Assembly: GCA_033875255.1 (NCBI GenBank)
Contig: JAWZSN010000003.1
Coordinates: 191,501-255,500 of the forward strand
Origin: Marinimicrococcus sp033875255
GTDB lineage: Bacteria; Pseudomonadota; Alphaproteobacteria; Geminicoccales; Geminicoccaceae
Direction of reading: 5' to 3'
DNA: 64,000 bases
In this document: positions 49,539-56,966 of the stretch, in pieces
Layout: the number at the start of each line of letters is the position of its first letter
How positions within the stretch are numbered: the stretch's first letter is position 1
Notes under the pieces: generated by a model
What the model saw: the letters and a program-made list of their open reading frames with translations, nothing else
Told to the model about the DNA's origin: nothing
Databases searched by the model: none
Made by a program: the position numbers and the translations under genes

Positions 49539-50717
49539 TCAAGACGGCGAGATGGGCGAAGGCCAGGGCCATGCAAGCCGCCCGCCGCCCGCCGCATCGA
49601 GGATGGCGCCGAACGCGAACGGCCCGAGAAAGCCGCCGGCGAAGCCCAGGGTCGAGTGCACCGCCATGGAGGCGCCGGCCTCGCCCGGCCGTGCATTGCC
49701 GACGGCGCCTGCGGTGAGGGCCGAGCTGTCGCCGTAGACCACGAGGCAGTAGAGCAGCACGAGGAGGGCGGCGGCGAGGTAGGAGGCCGTGCCCAGGGTG
49801 GCGGTGAGGAGGGCCATGACGATGGAGCCCGCCATCACCGCCGTGATGATGCGGCGCCGGCCGAAGCGCAGGCACAGCTCGTTGCCGGCGACGCTCGCCG
49901 GCATGGTGCAAAAGCCCATCAGGGCGGTGACCGCCACCGGTCCGAGGAGCGGATGGGCGGCGAGCGCGGGCGGCGCCATGGCGGTCAGGAAGGCCACCGA
50001 CCAGGCGCGCAGCGTGAAGAGTTCCCAGCTGTGGACCGTGTAGCCGATCGTGTAGGCCATCGCGGCACGGTTGCGCAGTGCCGGACGCGGGTCGAGAACG
50101 CTGCGCCAGGGCCGCGGGGCGGTCGCCGGGGCGCTGCGCGGCGGCATGATCGAGGCGGCCAGGATGATGCCCAGAAGCGCTCCCAGGGCTCCCGCGGCAA
50201 AGGCCCACCGCCAGCCCAGCCAGGCGGCGATACCGGCCGCCGCGAGGAACGAGAGCGAGCTGCCGACGCCCAGGCACGAGGTGTAGAAGGCCACCGCACG
50301 CGAGCGCGTGCGACCGGCGGTGGCGTCCGTCAGCACCCGCAGGCCGGGCATGTAGCAACCGGCGAAGCCGGCGCCGGCGAGGCCCCAGAACAGCGCCGCC
50401 GACCACAGCCCCTCGGCGAGCAGGGCGAGCCCCAGGCAGGCCAGTCCGGTGAGCGCGGTGGAGAGCAGGTAGATGCGGCGCGGGTCGATCCGGTCGGTGA
50501 GCGAGACCAGGAACGGCACGGCCAGCGTATAGCCGCCATAATAGATGCCGGCGAGAAAGCCGGCCTCGCCGCCCGATAGCCCCCACGCGCGCATCAGCAG
50601 CGGCAGCAGGGCCGGCACCGCATAGGCGCTCACATGGCCGACCATCTGGGCGGCGCACACCCCGGCGATCAGCCGCCAGGCCGACTGCCCACGCCCCTCC
50701 GCCGTGACCGCGCGCAC
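49539..50717 (-). CDS. MFS transporter, probable frameshift near the 3' end
   Basis: Major facilitator of 392 residues as read directly, eleven to twelve helices, starting at GTG 50717. Signatures: YYGGYTLAVPFLVSLTDRIDPRRIYL (loop 2-3), SRAVAFYTSCLGVGSSLSF, LALLGPV-like HPLLGPVAVTALMGF. After AGGG the frame runs into WPWPSPISPS and stops at 49539. In the next frame the protein continues as ALAFAHLAVLMLLGPLAL, the expected twelfth helix, and ends at 49447 with RRAGEAPQ. A one-base slip in the GC run near 49575-49590 (GGCGGCGGGCGGC) is the likely cause, either real or a read error. Substrate unknown; next to a hydratase, so perhaps an aromatic or keto acid. Confidence 0.8.
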   Translation of the reverse strand: MRAVTAEGRGQSAWRLIAGVCAAQMVGHVSAYAVPALLPLLMRAWGLSGGEAGFLAGIYYGGYTLAVPFLVSLTDRIDPRRIYLLSTALTGLACLGLALLAEGLWSAALFWGLAGAGFAGCYMPGLRVLTDATAGRTRSRAVAFYTSCLGVGSSLSFLAAAGIAAWLGWRWAFAAGALGALLGIILAASIMPPRSAPATAPRPWRSVLDPRPALRNRAAMAYTIGYTVHSWELFTLRAWSVAFLTAMAPPALAAHPLLGPVAVTALMGFCTMPASVAGNELCLRFGRRRIITAVMAGSIVMALLTATLGTASYLAAALLVLLYCLVVYGDSSALTAGAVGNARPGEAGASMAVHSTLGFAGGFLGPFAFGAILDAAGGGRLAWPWPSPISPS

Positions 50718-50732
50718 TGCCGCGCTCCCGGC

Positions 50733-51512
50733 TCAGGCCATGAAGCGCACGCTCACCCGCCCGAGCGCGCCGAAATCGCCTTCCGCAAGCGATCCCGCGG
50801 CAACCGGCGTGATGCCGGTGAGCGTGCCCGAGCTGACCCACTGGCCGGCCTCGAGCCCCGGGCCGTTGTCAGCCAGCCACACCAGGGCCTGGAGCGGGTC
50901 GCCCAGCACCAGCACGCCGGTCCCGGTCGCCTTTTCCTGTCCGTCCACGAGGCAGCGCGCCGCGATGGAGGAAAGGTCCAGCTCGTGCCAGTCCGCAACC
51001 GCGGCCCCGGGCAGGAAAGCCATGTTGAGCCCGTAATCGGCGATTGCCAGGCGCACGTCCGGCAGGCCGTCGGAGACCACCCGGGTTCCCACCACTTCCA
51101 GCGCCGGGTGCAGCGAGCCCACCGCAGCTTTCACCTCGTCCCGGCCGTAGGGGGCCTCGCGGCGGGGCAGGGCGCGCGCCATGCGAAAGGCGATCTCGCA
51201 CTCCACGCCGCGGGTTCCCGGCCTGAAGGGGAGGGCCACGCCGTTCTGCGCGTTCGCCTCGTGCCGATCGGTCTCGGGGATCGGGCCGAAGAACGGACGG
51301 TCGGTCTTGAGGCGCGCCTGGTGATCCTTGCCGGTGGCACCGATCTTCCAGCCCGCCAGGCCGCCGCCCAGCGCGGCGATGGCCGCGCGCTGCAGCGCAT
51401 AGGCCTGCTCCAGGCTGGCGGGGGCCTCGGGCCAGGGCGGAGGCACCTGGCTCGCCGTCTTGCGGGCGTGGGCCAAAGCTGCTCCCGCCTTGTGCAGCAC
51501 CGTCTCGTCCAT
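50733..51512 (-). CDS. 2-keto-4-pentenoate hydratase / fumarylacetoacetase-family protein
   Basis: A 259-residue FAH-fold protein from ATG 51512 with GGGGAGCG upstream. Family landmarks: AYALQRAAIAALGGGLAGWKIG, RPFFGPIPETD, GVECEIAFRMARALP (metal-binding Glu-Glu region), LHPALEVVGTRV, and GQWVSSGTLTGITP. MhpD-type hydratases add water to 2-hydroxypenta-2,4-dienoate in meta-cleavage pathways; other members are decarboxylases. It lies 15 bp before the MFS gene, so an uptake-plus-catabolism pair is plausible. Confidence 0.85.
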   Translation of the reverse strand: MDETVLHKAGAALAHARKTASQVPPPWPEAPASLEQAYALQRAAIAALGGGLAGWKIGATGKDHQARLKTDRPFFGPIPETDRHEANAQNGVALPFRPGTRGVECEIAFRMARALPRREAPYGRDEVKAAVGSLHPALEVVGTRVVSDGLPDVRLAIADYGLNMAFLPGAAVADWHELDLSSIAARCLVDGQEKATGTGVLVLGDPLQALVWLADNGPGLEAGQWVSSGTLTGITPVAAGSLAEGDFGALGRVSVRFMA

Positions 51513-51621
51513 GTAGCGCTCCCCGCTCGCCCGTGTCATCGCTCAGCTTGCGGGGGCGCAGATTGACACCGATCCGGAGCGAGGTCGAGAATGCGCCGCA
51601 GCTCCCGGGGAGGACATGCAG

Positions 51622-52962
51622 ATGCTGACGCGCGAGATGGCCAGTGTGCCGAACAATCTCGAACCGTTCTGGATGCCGTTCACGGCCAATCGCGACTTCA
51701 AGGCCAACCCGCGCCTGATCGCGAAGGCCGAGGGCATGTACTACACGACCACCGACGGGCAGCGGATTCTCGATGCCACCGCCGGCTTGTGGTGCGTGAA
51801 TGTCGGCCATGGCCGCGAGCGGGTGGTGGAGGCGATCCGGGCGCAGGCCGCGGAGCTCGACTTCGCGCCGACCTTCCAGTTCGCCCATCCCAAGGCCTTC
51901 GAGCTGGCCTCGCGTCTGGCCGACATGTTCCCCGGGGATCTCGACCACGCCTTCTTCACCAATTCCGGCTCGGAGTCGGTCGACACCGCGCTCAAGATCG
52001 CGCTGGCCTACCAGCGTGCCATCGGCCAGGGCACCAGGACGCGCCTGATCGGCCGCGAGCGCGGCTATCACGGGGTCGGATTTGGCGGGATCTCGGTCGG
52101 CGGCATCGTCAAGAACCGGATGTTCTTCGGCTCGCTGCTCACTGGCGTCGACCATCTGCCGCACACCTTGAACCTCGAGCACAACGCCTTCAGCCGCGGC
52201 CAGCCCGCCTGGGGCGCCCATCTGGCCGAGGATCTCGAGCGGATCATCGCTCTTCACGACGCTTCGACCATCGCCGCGGTGATCGTCGAGCCGGTAGCCG
52301 GCTCGATCGGCGTCTACCCGCCGCCCCAGGGCTATCTCGAGCGTCTCCGGGAGATCACCGAGAAGCACGGCATCCTCTTGATCTTCGACGAGGTCATCAC
52401 CGCCTTCGGCCGTCTCGGCAAGGCCTCGGCCTCGGAATATTTCGGCGTCCAGCCCGATCTCGTGACCACCGCCAAGGGGCTCACCTCGGGCACCGTGCCG
52501 ATGGGCGCGGTGATGGCCAGGAAGCACATCCACGACGCCATCGTCGGGGGTGCCACCAGCTCGCCGCAGACCATCGAGCTGTTCCACGGCTATACCTACT
52601 CGGCCCATCCGCTGGCCTGCGCCGCCGCCCTGGCGACCCTCGAGGTCTACAAGGAGGAGGGGCTGTTCGAGCGCGCGGCCGAGCTGGCGCCGTTCTGGGA
52701 GGAGGCGCTGCACAGCCTTGCAGGCGAGCCCCACGTCATCGACGTCCGCAATATCGGCCTGATGGGCGCGGTGGAGATGTCCTCGCGGCCCGGCAAGGTC
52801 GGCGAGCGTGCCTACGAGGCCATGGTCAAGGCCTGGGAGAAGGGGGTCATGATCCGCATCACCGGCGACACCATCGCCATGTCGCCGCCGCTGATCGTCC
52901 AGAAGCACGAGATCGAGACGGCCGTCGAGACGGTACGCAGCGTGGTGCGCGAGCTCGCCTGA
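51622..52962 (+). CDS. Omega-amino acid:pyruvate aminotransferase (class III)
   Basis: PLP enzyme of 446 residues. It resembles beta-alanine:pyruvate transaminases: NNLEPFWMPFTANRDFKANP, GLWCVNVGHGRERVVEAI, TNSGSESVDTALKIA, GYHGVGFGGISVGGI, VIVEPVAGSIGV, FDEVITAFGRLG, and the Schiff-base lysine Lys285 in TTAKGLTSG. The family usually converts beta-alanine plus pyruvate to malonate semialdehyde plus alanine, or acts on amines. The ATG at 51622 fits GGGGAGG spacing better than the ATG at 51616. Linked to a dihydropyrimidinase 2.5 kb downstream, it could complete uracil degradation. Confidence 0.92.
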   Translation: MLTREMASVPNNLEPFWMPFTANRDFKANPRLIAKAEGMYYTTTDGQRILDATAGLWCVNVGHGRERVVEAIRAQAAELDFAPTFQFAHPKAFELASRLADMFPGDLDHAFFTNSGSESVDTALKIALAYQRAIGQGTRTRLIGRERGYHGVGFGGISVGGIVKNRMFFGSLLTGVDHLPHTLNLEHNAFSRGQPAWGAHLAEDLERIIALHDASTIAAVIVEPVAGSIGVYPPPQGYLERLREITEKHGILLIFDEVITAFGRLGKASASEYFGVQPDLVTTAKGLTSGTVPMGAVMARKHIHDAIVGGATSSPQTIELFHGYTYSAHPLACAAALATLEVYKEEGLFERAAELAPFWEEALHSLAGEPHVIDVRNIGLMGAVEMSSRPGKVGERAYEAMVKAWEKGVMIRITGDTIAMSPPLIVQKHEIETAVETVRSVVRELA

Positions 52963-52990
52963 GCCGTCGGCGCCCTCTGGCGCACGGGCG

Positions 52991-53023
52991 AACGGGCCGG
53001 CTTTTGCCGGCCCGTTGCCTTTT
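52991..53023 (+). terminator. Strong intrinsic terminator after the aminotransferase
   Basis: AACGGGCCGGC, TTTT loop, GCCGGCCCGTT: a perfect 11-bp stem followed by GCCTTTT. It is 28 bp after the stop and separates the gene from the convergent copper operon. Confidence 0.9.
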
Positions 53024-53038
53024 CAGCCGCCCAGAGCG

Positions 53039-53518
53039 TCAGTGGCTGCCGTGGAGGTCGGCCGCGCCCTTGACCGCTGCGTCGACCTGGACCTCGACGG
53101 TGGTCTCGCCGGCCTTCTCGAAGGTCAGGACGAGAGGGAAGCGTTGGCCCTCGGCGAGCGGCGCCTGCAGGCCCATCATCATGACGTGGTAGGAGCCGGG
53201 CTTGAGCTCGAGCTTGCCGCCCGCGGGGATCTCGATCCCGCCCTCGACCTGGCGCATCCGCACCACGCCCTTGTCGTCCAGGATGTTGTTGTGGATCTCC
53301 ACCTTCGAGGCGACCTCGGCGCTCGCCGAGACCAGCCGGTCGGCAGCCTCGCCCCTGTTCTCGATCACCGCATAGGCCACGCCGTTGGCCTGGCTGGCCG
53401 AGGTCGCGCGCGACCAGGGATGGTCGATCCTCAGATCGCCCACGGTGAAGTCGTGGGCGAAGGCGGCGGTGCTGCCGAGAAGGGCGGCGGCAAGGGCGGC
53501 GAGCTTGAGATGTCGCAT
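53039..53518 (-). CDS. Periplasmic copper chaperone, PCuAC family
   Basis: Binds Cu(I) in the periplasm and hands it to cytochrome oxidase or other cuproenzymes. Signal peptide LAALAAALLGSTAAFAHD, then the beta-barrel core: DHPWSRATSASQANGVAYAV, the copper site His...Met...HxM in VEIHNNILDDKGVVRMRQVE and KPGSYHVMMMGL. Spacing between the ligands is one residue longer on each side than the textbook H(M)X10MX21HXM pattern. C-terminal AAVKGAADLHGSH adds two more histidines. It is last of a three-gene operon. Confidence 0.93.
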   Translation of the reverse strand: MRHLKLAALAAALLGSTAAFAHDFTVGDLRIDHPWSRATSASQANGVAYAVIENRGEAADRLVSASAEVASKVEIHNNILDDKGVVRMRQVEGGIEIPAGGKLELKPGSYHVMMMGLQAPLAEGQRFPLVLTFEKAGETTVEVQVDAAVKGAADLHGSH

Positions 53519-53569
53519 GGAACTTCCTCCGTTGGGGTGCCGGACGCGGGCATCCGGCAGGTCATTGCG

Positions 53570-53977
53570 TCAGACGGCAGCGCTGCGCCTGGGCGGCGGT
53601 GCCCGGGACAGAGGAAGGAGGAAGAGTCGACGCCGGGCGTGCCAGCGGCGGCGGCGCGGGGCCGTCCGGCGTCGCGTCGGCCGGGCCTGCGGAAGCGGAG
53701 CCTGGGTGAGCGGCAGGGCCGGCTCGCGGCCCTCGGCCGTCAGGCAGAAGACGCAGTGCTGGTGCGGCTGGCGGTTGTCTGCGGGCGCCTCGCCCGGCGG
53801 CAGGAGCTCTTTGGGAAGCTGCACCAGCCGCGGGCCGTCGCCGGTGCACAGCACGACCGCGGCCAGCGAGGGTAGGGCAGCGCCCGGCGTCACCATGCCC
53901 GGCGGCAGCAGCAGGCTCAGGCCGGCCAGCACAGCCAGCGCCCGGCCGAGCGTGCGCAGAGCGTTCCACCGGCTCAT
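53570..53977 (-). CDS. DUF2946-type cysteine protein
   Basis: A 135-residue protein with an N-terminal hydrophobic segment (RALAVLAGLSLLLPPGMV). The DUF2946 signature follows: AVVLCTGDGPRLVQLP and QPHQHCVFCLTAEG, i.e. a Cys followed by a CxxC. The tail is Arg/Pro-rich and ends APPPRRSAAV. The family is uncharacterised and often sits near copper and TonB-receptor genes, so a metal-related envelope role is likely. Gaps of 52 and 51 bp separate it from its neighbours. Confidence 0.8.
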   Translation of the reverse strand: MSRWNALRTLGRALAVLAGLSLLLPPGMVTPGAALPSLAAVVLCTGDGPRLVQLPKELLPPGEAPADNRQPHQHCVFCLTAEGREPALPLTQAPLPQARPTRRRTAPRRRRWHARRRLFLLPLSRAPPPRRSAAV

Positions 53978-54029
53978 CGGCGGCCATCCCGCATCGCCGG
54001 TCCGGCTCGCAAGGGGCGAGGCACGGCCA

Positions 54030-55199
54030 TCAGCTGCAGAAGTTGCGGCTGCCCGCGGCGGTCACCGCGCCGGGTGCGACCCCGACATCCTCGATGACCC
54101 GCACCAGCCGGCGCTCGCGGGCGTCGATCACCGCCAGCCCGTCCTTGCCGCGCATGCTCACATAAAGCCGCGCGCCGTCGGCGCTGGCGACCGCCTGCTG
54201 CGGCTCGCCGGGAAGCGCGATCTCGCCGTCCATGACGAGGTTGTCGAGATCGACCAGCAGCGCCGAGCGGCGCTCGCGGCTGAGCAGGAAGGCGGTGCTC
54301 TCGAACCACCCGGTGGCAACTGCGGCGATGTCGGCCGCTCCGTCGAGCCGGGCGATCTCCTCGAGCGTCCCCATCGAGACCACCGACAGGCTGTCCTCGC
54401 CCTGGTGGGTGACGAGCATCAGCCTCCCATAGGCGGCCGGATAGGCCCGCCATGGCGTGTCGCCCAGCTCGAGGCGGGCGAGCGTCCTGCCTTTGGCGAG
54501 GTCGATCAGCGCTACCCCCTCGCGCGGCACGTCGATCGCCAGGGCGCGCTCGCTCCCCGCCCCGGTGGCGATCTCGGTGAAGCCCTGTGGTGCGGCACCC
54601 GTCGCGGCGAGCAGCGCCGCCTCGGCAGTGCCGGTGCCGGCGATCTGCTCGACGCCGGCGATCTGCTCGACGATGGAGGCCGAGACGACGTCGACGACCT
54701 TGATGTGCTCGTCCAGCATGTCGGCGACGTAGAGTCGCGTGCCGTCGGCATTGAAGGCGTAGTTGTGGGCGAGTCCGATCCCCTCGATCCGCCGCCGCGA
54801 GCCGTCGGCGAGGTCGAGCAGCCACAGGCCCACCTCCTCGAGGCTGTTGATGGCGACGACGGTCCCCTCGGGTGCGGGCTGCATGTGGACCGGCGGAAAG
54901 CCCAGCTCGATCGGCGGCTGCGGCGCGCCGGTGTCCAGATCGAAGACCGAGATCCGGTCGCCCATGAAGTCGCTGGCGAGAAGCCGGTTGCCGTCAGGGA
55001 TCACTGCCACCTGGAAGGGCGGATGATCGAGCGGCAGGCGCCGGACCACTTGGTCGATGGTGGTATCGACCACGGCGATCTCGAGGGATTCCTCGCTCGC
55101 CACGAAGAGATGGCCATCAGGCCCGCCGGCCTCGCCCGCCGCGACGGCGCCGCTCGCGAGGAAGAGTACCAGGAGAGCCGTGCGGATCGTGCTGCTCAT
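54030..55199 (-). CDS. Secreted YncE/YVTN-type beta-propeller protein
   Basis: A 389-residue exported protein from ATG 55199 (a GTG at 55208 is possible). Signal peptide up to SGAVAAGEA. It is made of YVTN-like blades, e.g. HLFVASEESLEIAVVDTTID, GNRLLASDFMGDRISVFDLD, GTRLYVADMLDEHIKVVDVV, and ARLYVSMRGKDGLAVIDAR. It ends with the cysteine motif SRNFCS. Blade four contains the duplicated hexamer VEQIAG VEQIAG from an 18-bp tandem repeat. It leads the operon with DUF2946 and PCuAC genes, and metallochaperone-like propellers exist, but a ligand is not evident. Confidence 0.85.
   Translation of the reverse strand: MSSTIRTALLVLFLASGAVAAGEAGGPDGHLFVASEESLEIAVVDTTIDQVVRRLPLDHPPFQVAVIPDGNRLLASDFMGDRISVFDLDTGAPQPPIELGFPPVHMQPAPEGTVVAINSLEEVGLWLLDLADGSRRRIEGIGLAHNYAFNADGTRLYVADMLDEHIKVVDVVSASIVEQIAGVEQIAGTGTAEAALLAATGAAPQGFTEIATGAGSERALAIDVPREGVALIDLAKGRTLARLELGDTPWRAYPAAYGRLMLVTHQGEDSLSVVSMGTLEEIARLDGAADIAAVATGWFESTAFLLSRERRSALLVDLDNLVMDGEIALPGEPQQAVASADGARLYVSMRGKDGLAVIDARERRLVRVIEDVGVAPGAVTAAGSRNFCS
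54636..54671. repeat. 18-bp tandem duplication in the propeller gene
   Basis: GCCGGCGATCTGCTCGAC occurs twice in direct succession (54636-54653, 54654-54671). It keeps the reading frame and adds six residues to one blade. Confidence 0.95.
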
Positions 55200-55413
55200 C
55201 GTCGTCACCGGGGTGGCTGCTGGGGATCGATGGTCGCGACAGGCATCCGCCCATGCGGCAGGAGCGTGAAAGCTCTGCCAGCGGTGCCGGGGCGGGTCAA
55301 CCGACAGCTCGTCGCGGTCTCCTGGGCTGTCGCTCCCTGTCGCCTATCGACACTGCCACGGCATGGGTTAAGGTCCGATCAACAAACAAGAGGATCAGGG
55401 AAGGAGGCTCTCC

Positions 55414-56874
55414 ATGTCCTTGCTCGTGCGTGGCGGAACCGTGGTCAATGCCGACCGGAGCTTTCGCGCCGACGTGCTGTGCGCGGACGGCGTGATCAAG
55501 GCGGTCGGCCCCGATCTCGACGCGCCGGCCGGGGCCGAGGTGGTGGATGCCGGCGGCGCCTACGTGATGCCGGGCGGGATCGACCCGCACACCCACATGG
55601 AGATGCCCTTCATGGGCACGGTGGCGTGCGAGGACTTCGAGAGCGGCACCTCCTCGATGCTGGCCGGCGGCACCACCATGCTGATCGACTTCTGCATCCC
55701 CGCGCCGCAGCAGAGCCTCACCGATGCCCTCGACCAGTGGACCGAGTGGGGCAAGAAGGCGGTCGCCGACTACTCTTTCCACGTCGCCATCACCTGGTGG
55801 TCGGACCGGGTGGCCCAGCAGATGGCCGAGTGCGTCGACCGCGGCGTCAACAGCTTCAAGCACTTCATGGCCTACAAGGGCGCCTTGATGGTGGACGACG
55901 AGATCCTGTTCCACAGTTTTTCGCGCTGCCGCGACCTGGGGGCCCTGCCGCTGGTCCACGCCGAGAACGGCGACGCCGTGTTCCTGCTCCAGCAGCAGCT
56001 CCTCAACCAGGGCATCACCGGCCCCGAGGGCCATGCGCTCTCGCGCCCGCCGCATGTCGAGGCCGAGGCCGCCAACCGCGCCATCATGATCGCCCAGACG
56101 GTGGGCGTGCCGCTCTACGTGGTGCACACCTCCTGCAAGGAGGCGCACGCCGCCATCAAGCGGGCGCGCGACAACGGGCTTCGGGTCTATGGCGAGCCGC
56201 TGGCCCAGCATCTCGTGCTGGACGAGAGCGTCTACTACGAGAAGGACTGGGATCTCGCCGCCTCGCGGGTGATGAGCCCGCCCTTCCGCTCCAAGGAGCA
56301 CCAGAAGTCGCTGTGGGACGGGCTGGTCTCGGGCTCGCTGCAGGTGGTGGCCACCGACCACTGCGCCTTCAACCTCCAGCAAAAGCGCATGGGGCAGGAC
56401 AACTTCACGAGGATCCCCAACGGCACCGGCGGTATCGAGGAGCGCTTGAAGGTGGTCTGGCACTTCGGGGTCAACACCGGCCGGCTCACCCCCAACGAGT
56501 TCGTCGCGGTCACCAGCGCCAACTGCGCGAAAATCTACAATCTCTACCCGCAGAAGGGAGTCGTGGCGGCAGGGGCCGACGCCGATCTGGTGATCTGGGA
56601 CCCTCAGGCGCAGCACACGATCCGCCAAAAGGCGCACCACTCGAAGCTCGACGTGAACGTCTTCGAGGGTCTGACGGTGACGGGCGTGCCGCGGGTGACG
56701 GTCAGCCAGGGGCGGGTCGTGTGGAAGGACGGCGCGCTCGATGTTCGCCGGGGCCAGGGCCGCAATGTCAGGCGCCCGGCCTTCGCGCCGGCCTTCAAGG
56801 CGCAGACGGTCTGGAACGAGCGCACCCGGCCGCACCCCGTCCGGCGTCAGGTGCAGGTCCAGCAGACGCCGTGA
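55414..56874 (+). CDS. hydA: Dihydropyrimidinase (D-hydantoinase family)
   Basis: Opens dihydrouracil/dihydrothymine to N-carbamoyl-beta-amino acids. 486 residues, amidohydrolase fold. Metal ligands are in DPHTHMEMP (His59, His61), the carbamylated Lys in NSFKHFMAYKG (Lys149), HAENGD, VVHTSC and ATDHCAF. Substrate-binding NLQQKRMGQDNFTRIPNGTGG is typical of the family. The C-terminal extension (NVRRPAFAPAFKAQ) is the usual oligomer-forming tail. The start ATG at 55414 has GGAGG upstream. Partners preTA and beta-ureidopropionase are not in the window. Confidence 0.93.
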   Translation: MSLLVRGGTVVNADRSFRADVLCADGVIKAVGPDLDAPAGAEVVDAGGAYVMPGGIDPHTHMEMPFMGTVACEDFESGTSSMLAGGTTMLIDFCIPAPQQSLTDALDQWTEWGKKAVADYSFHVAITWWSDRVAQQMAECVDRGVNSFKHFMAYKGALMVDDEILFHSFSRCRDLGALPLVHAENGDAVFLLQQQLLNQGITGPEGHALSRPPHVEAEAANRAIMIAQTVGVPLYVVHTSCKEAHAAIKRARDNGLRVYGEPLAQHLVLDESVYYEKDWDLAASRVMSPPFRSKEHQKSLWDGLVSGSLQVVATDHCAFNLQQKRMGQDNFTRIPNGTGGIEERLKVVWHFGVNTGRLTPNEFVAVTSANCAKIYNLYPQKGVVAAGADADLVIWDPQAQHTIRQKAHHSKLDVNVFEGLTVTGVPRVTVSQGRVVWKDGALDVRRGQGRNVRRPAFAPAFKAQTVWNERTRPHPVRRQVQVQQTP

Positions 56875-56966
56875 GGTGGCGCGCCGCCTTTAAGCGGGCT
56901 GCGCGTTAAGAGGCTGTTCACCGGCGGTGGCGTATACCTTCCCGGACCTGGTTCCGGGAGCCGCTC

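Noticed and set aside
56881..56910. Two TTAA sites upstream of the GGDEF-EAL gene considered as a CtrA box
   Set aside because: They are separated by 12 bases, not 7, so the CtrA spacing rule is not met.
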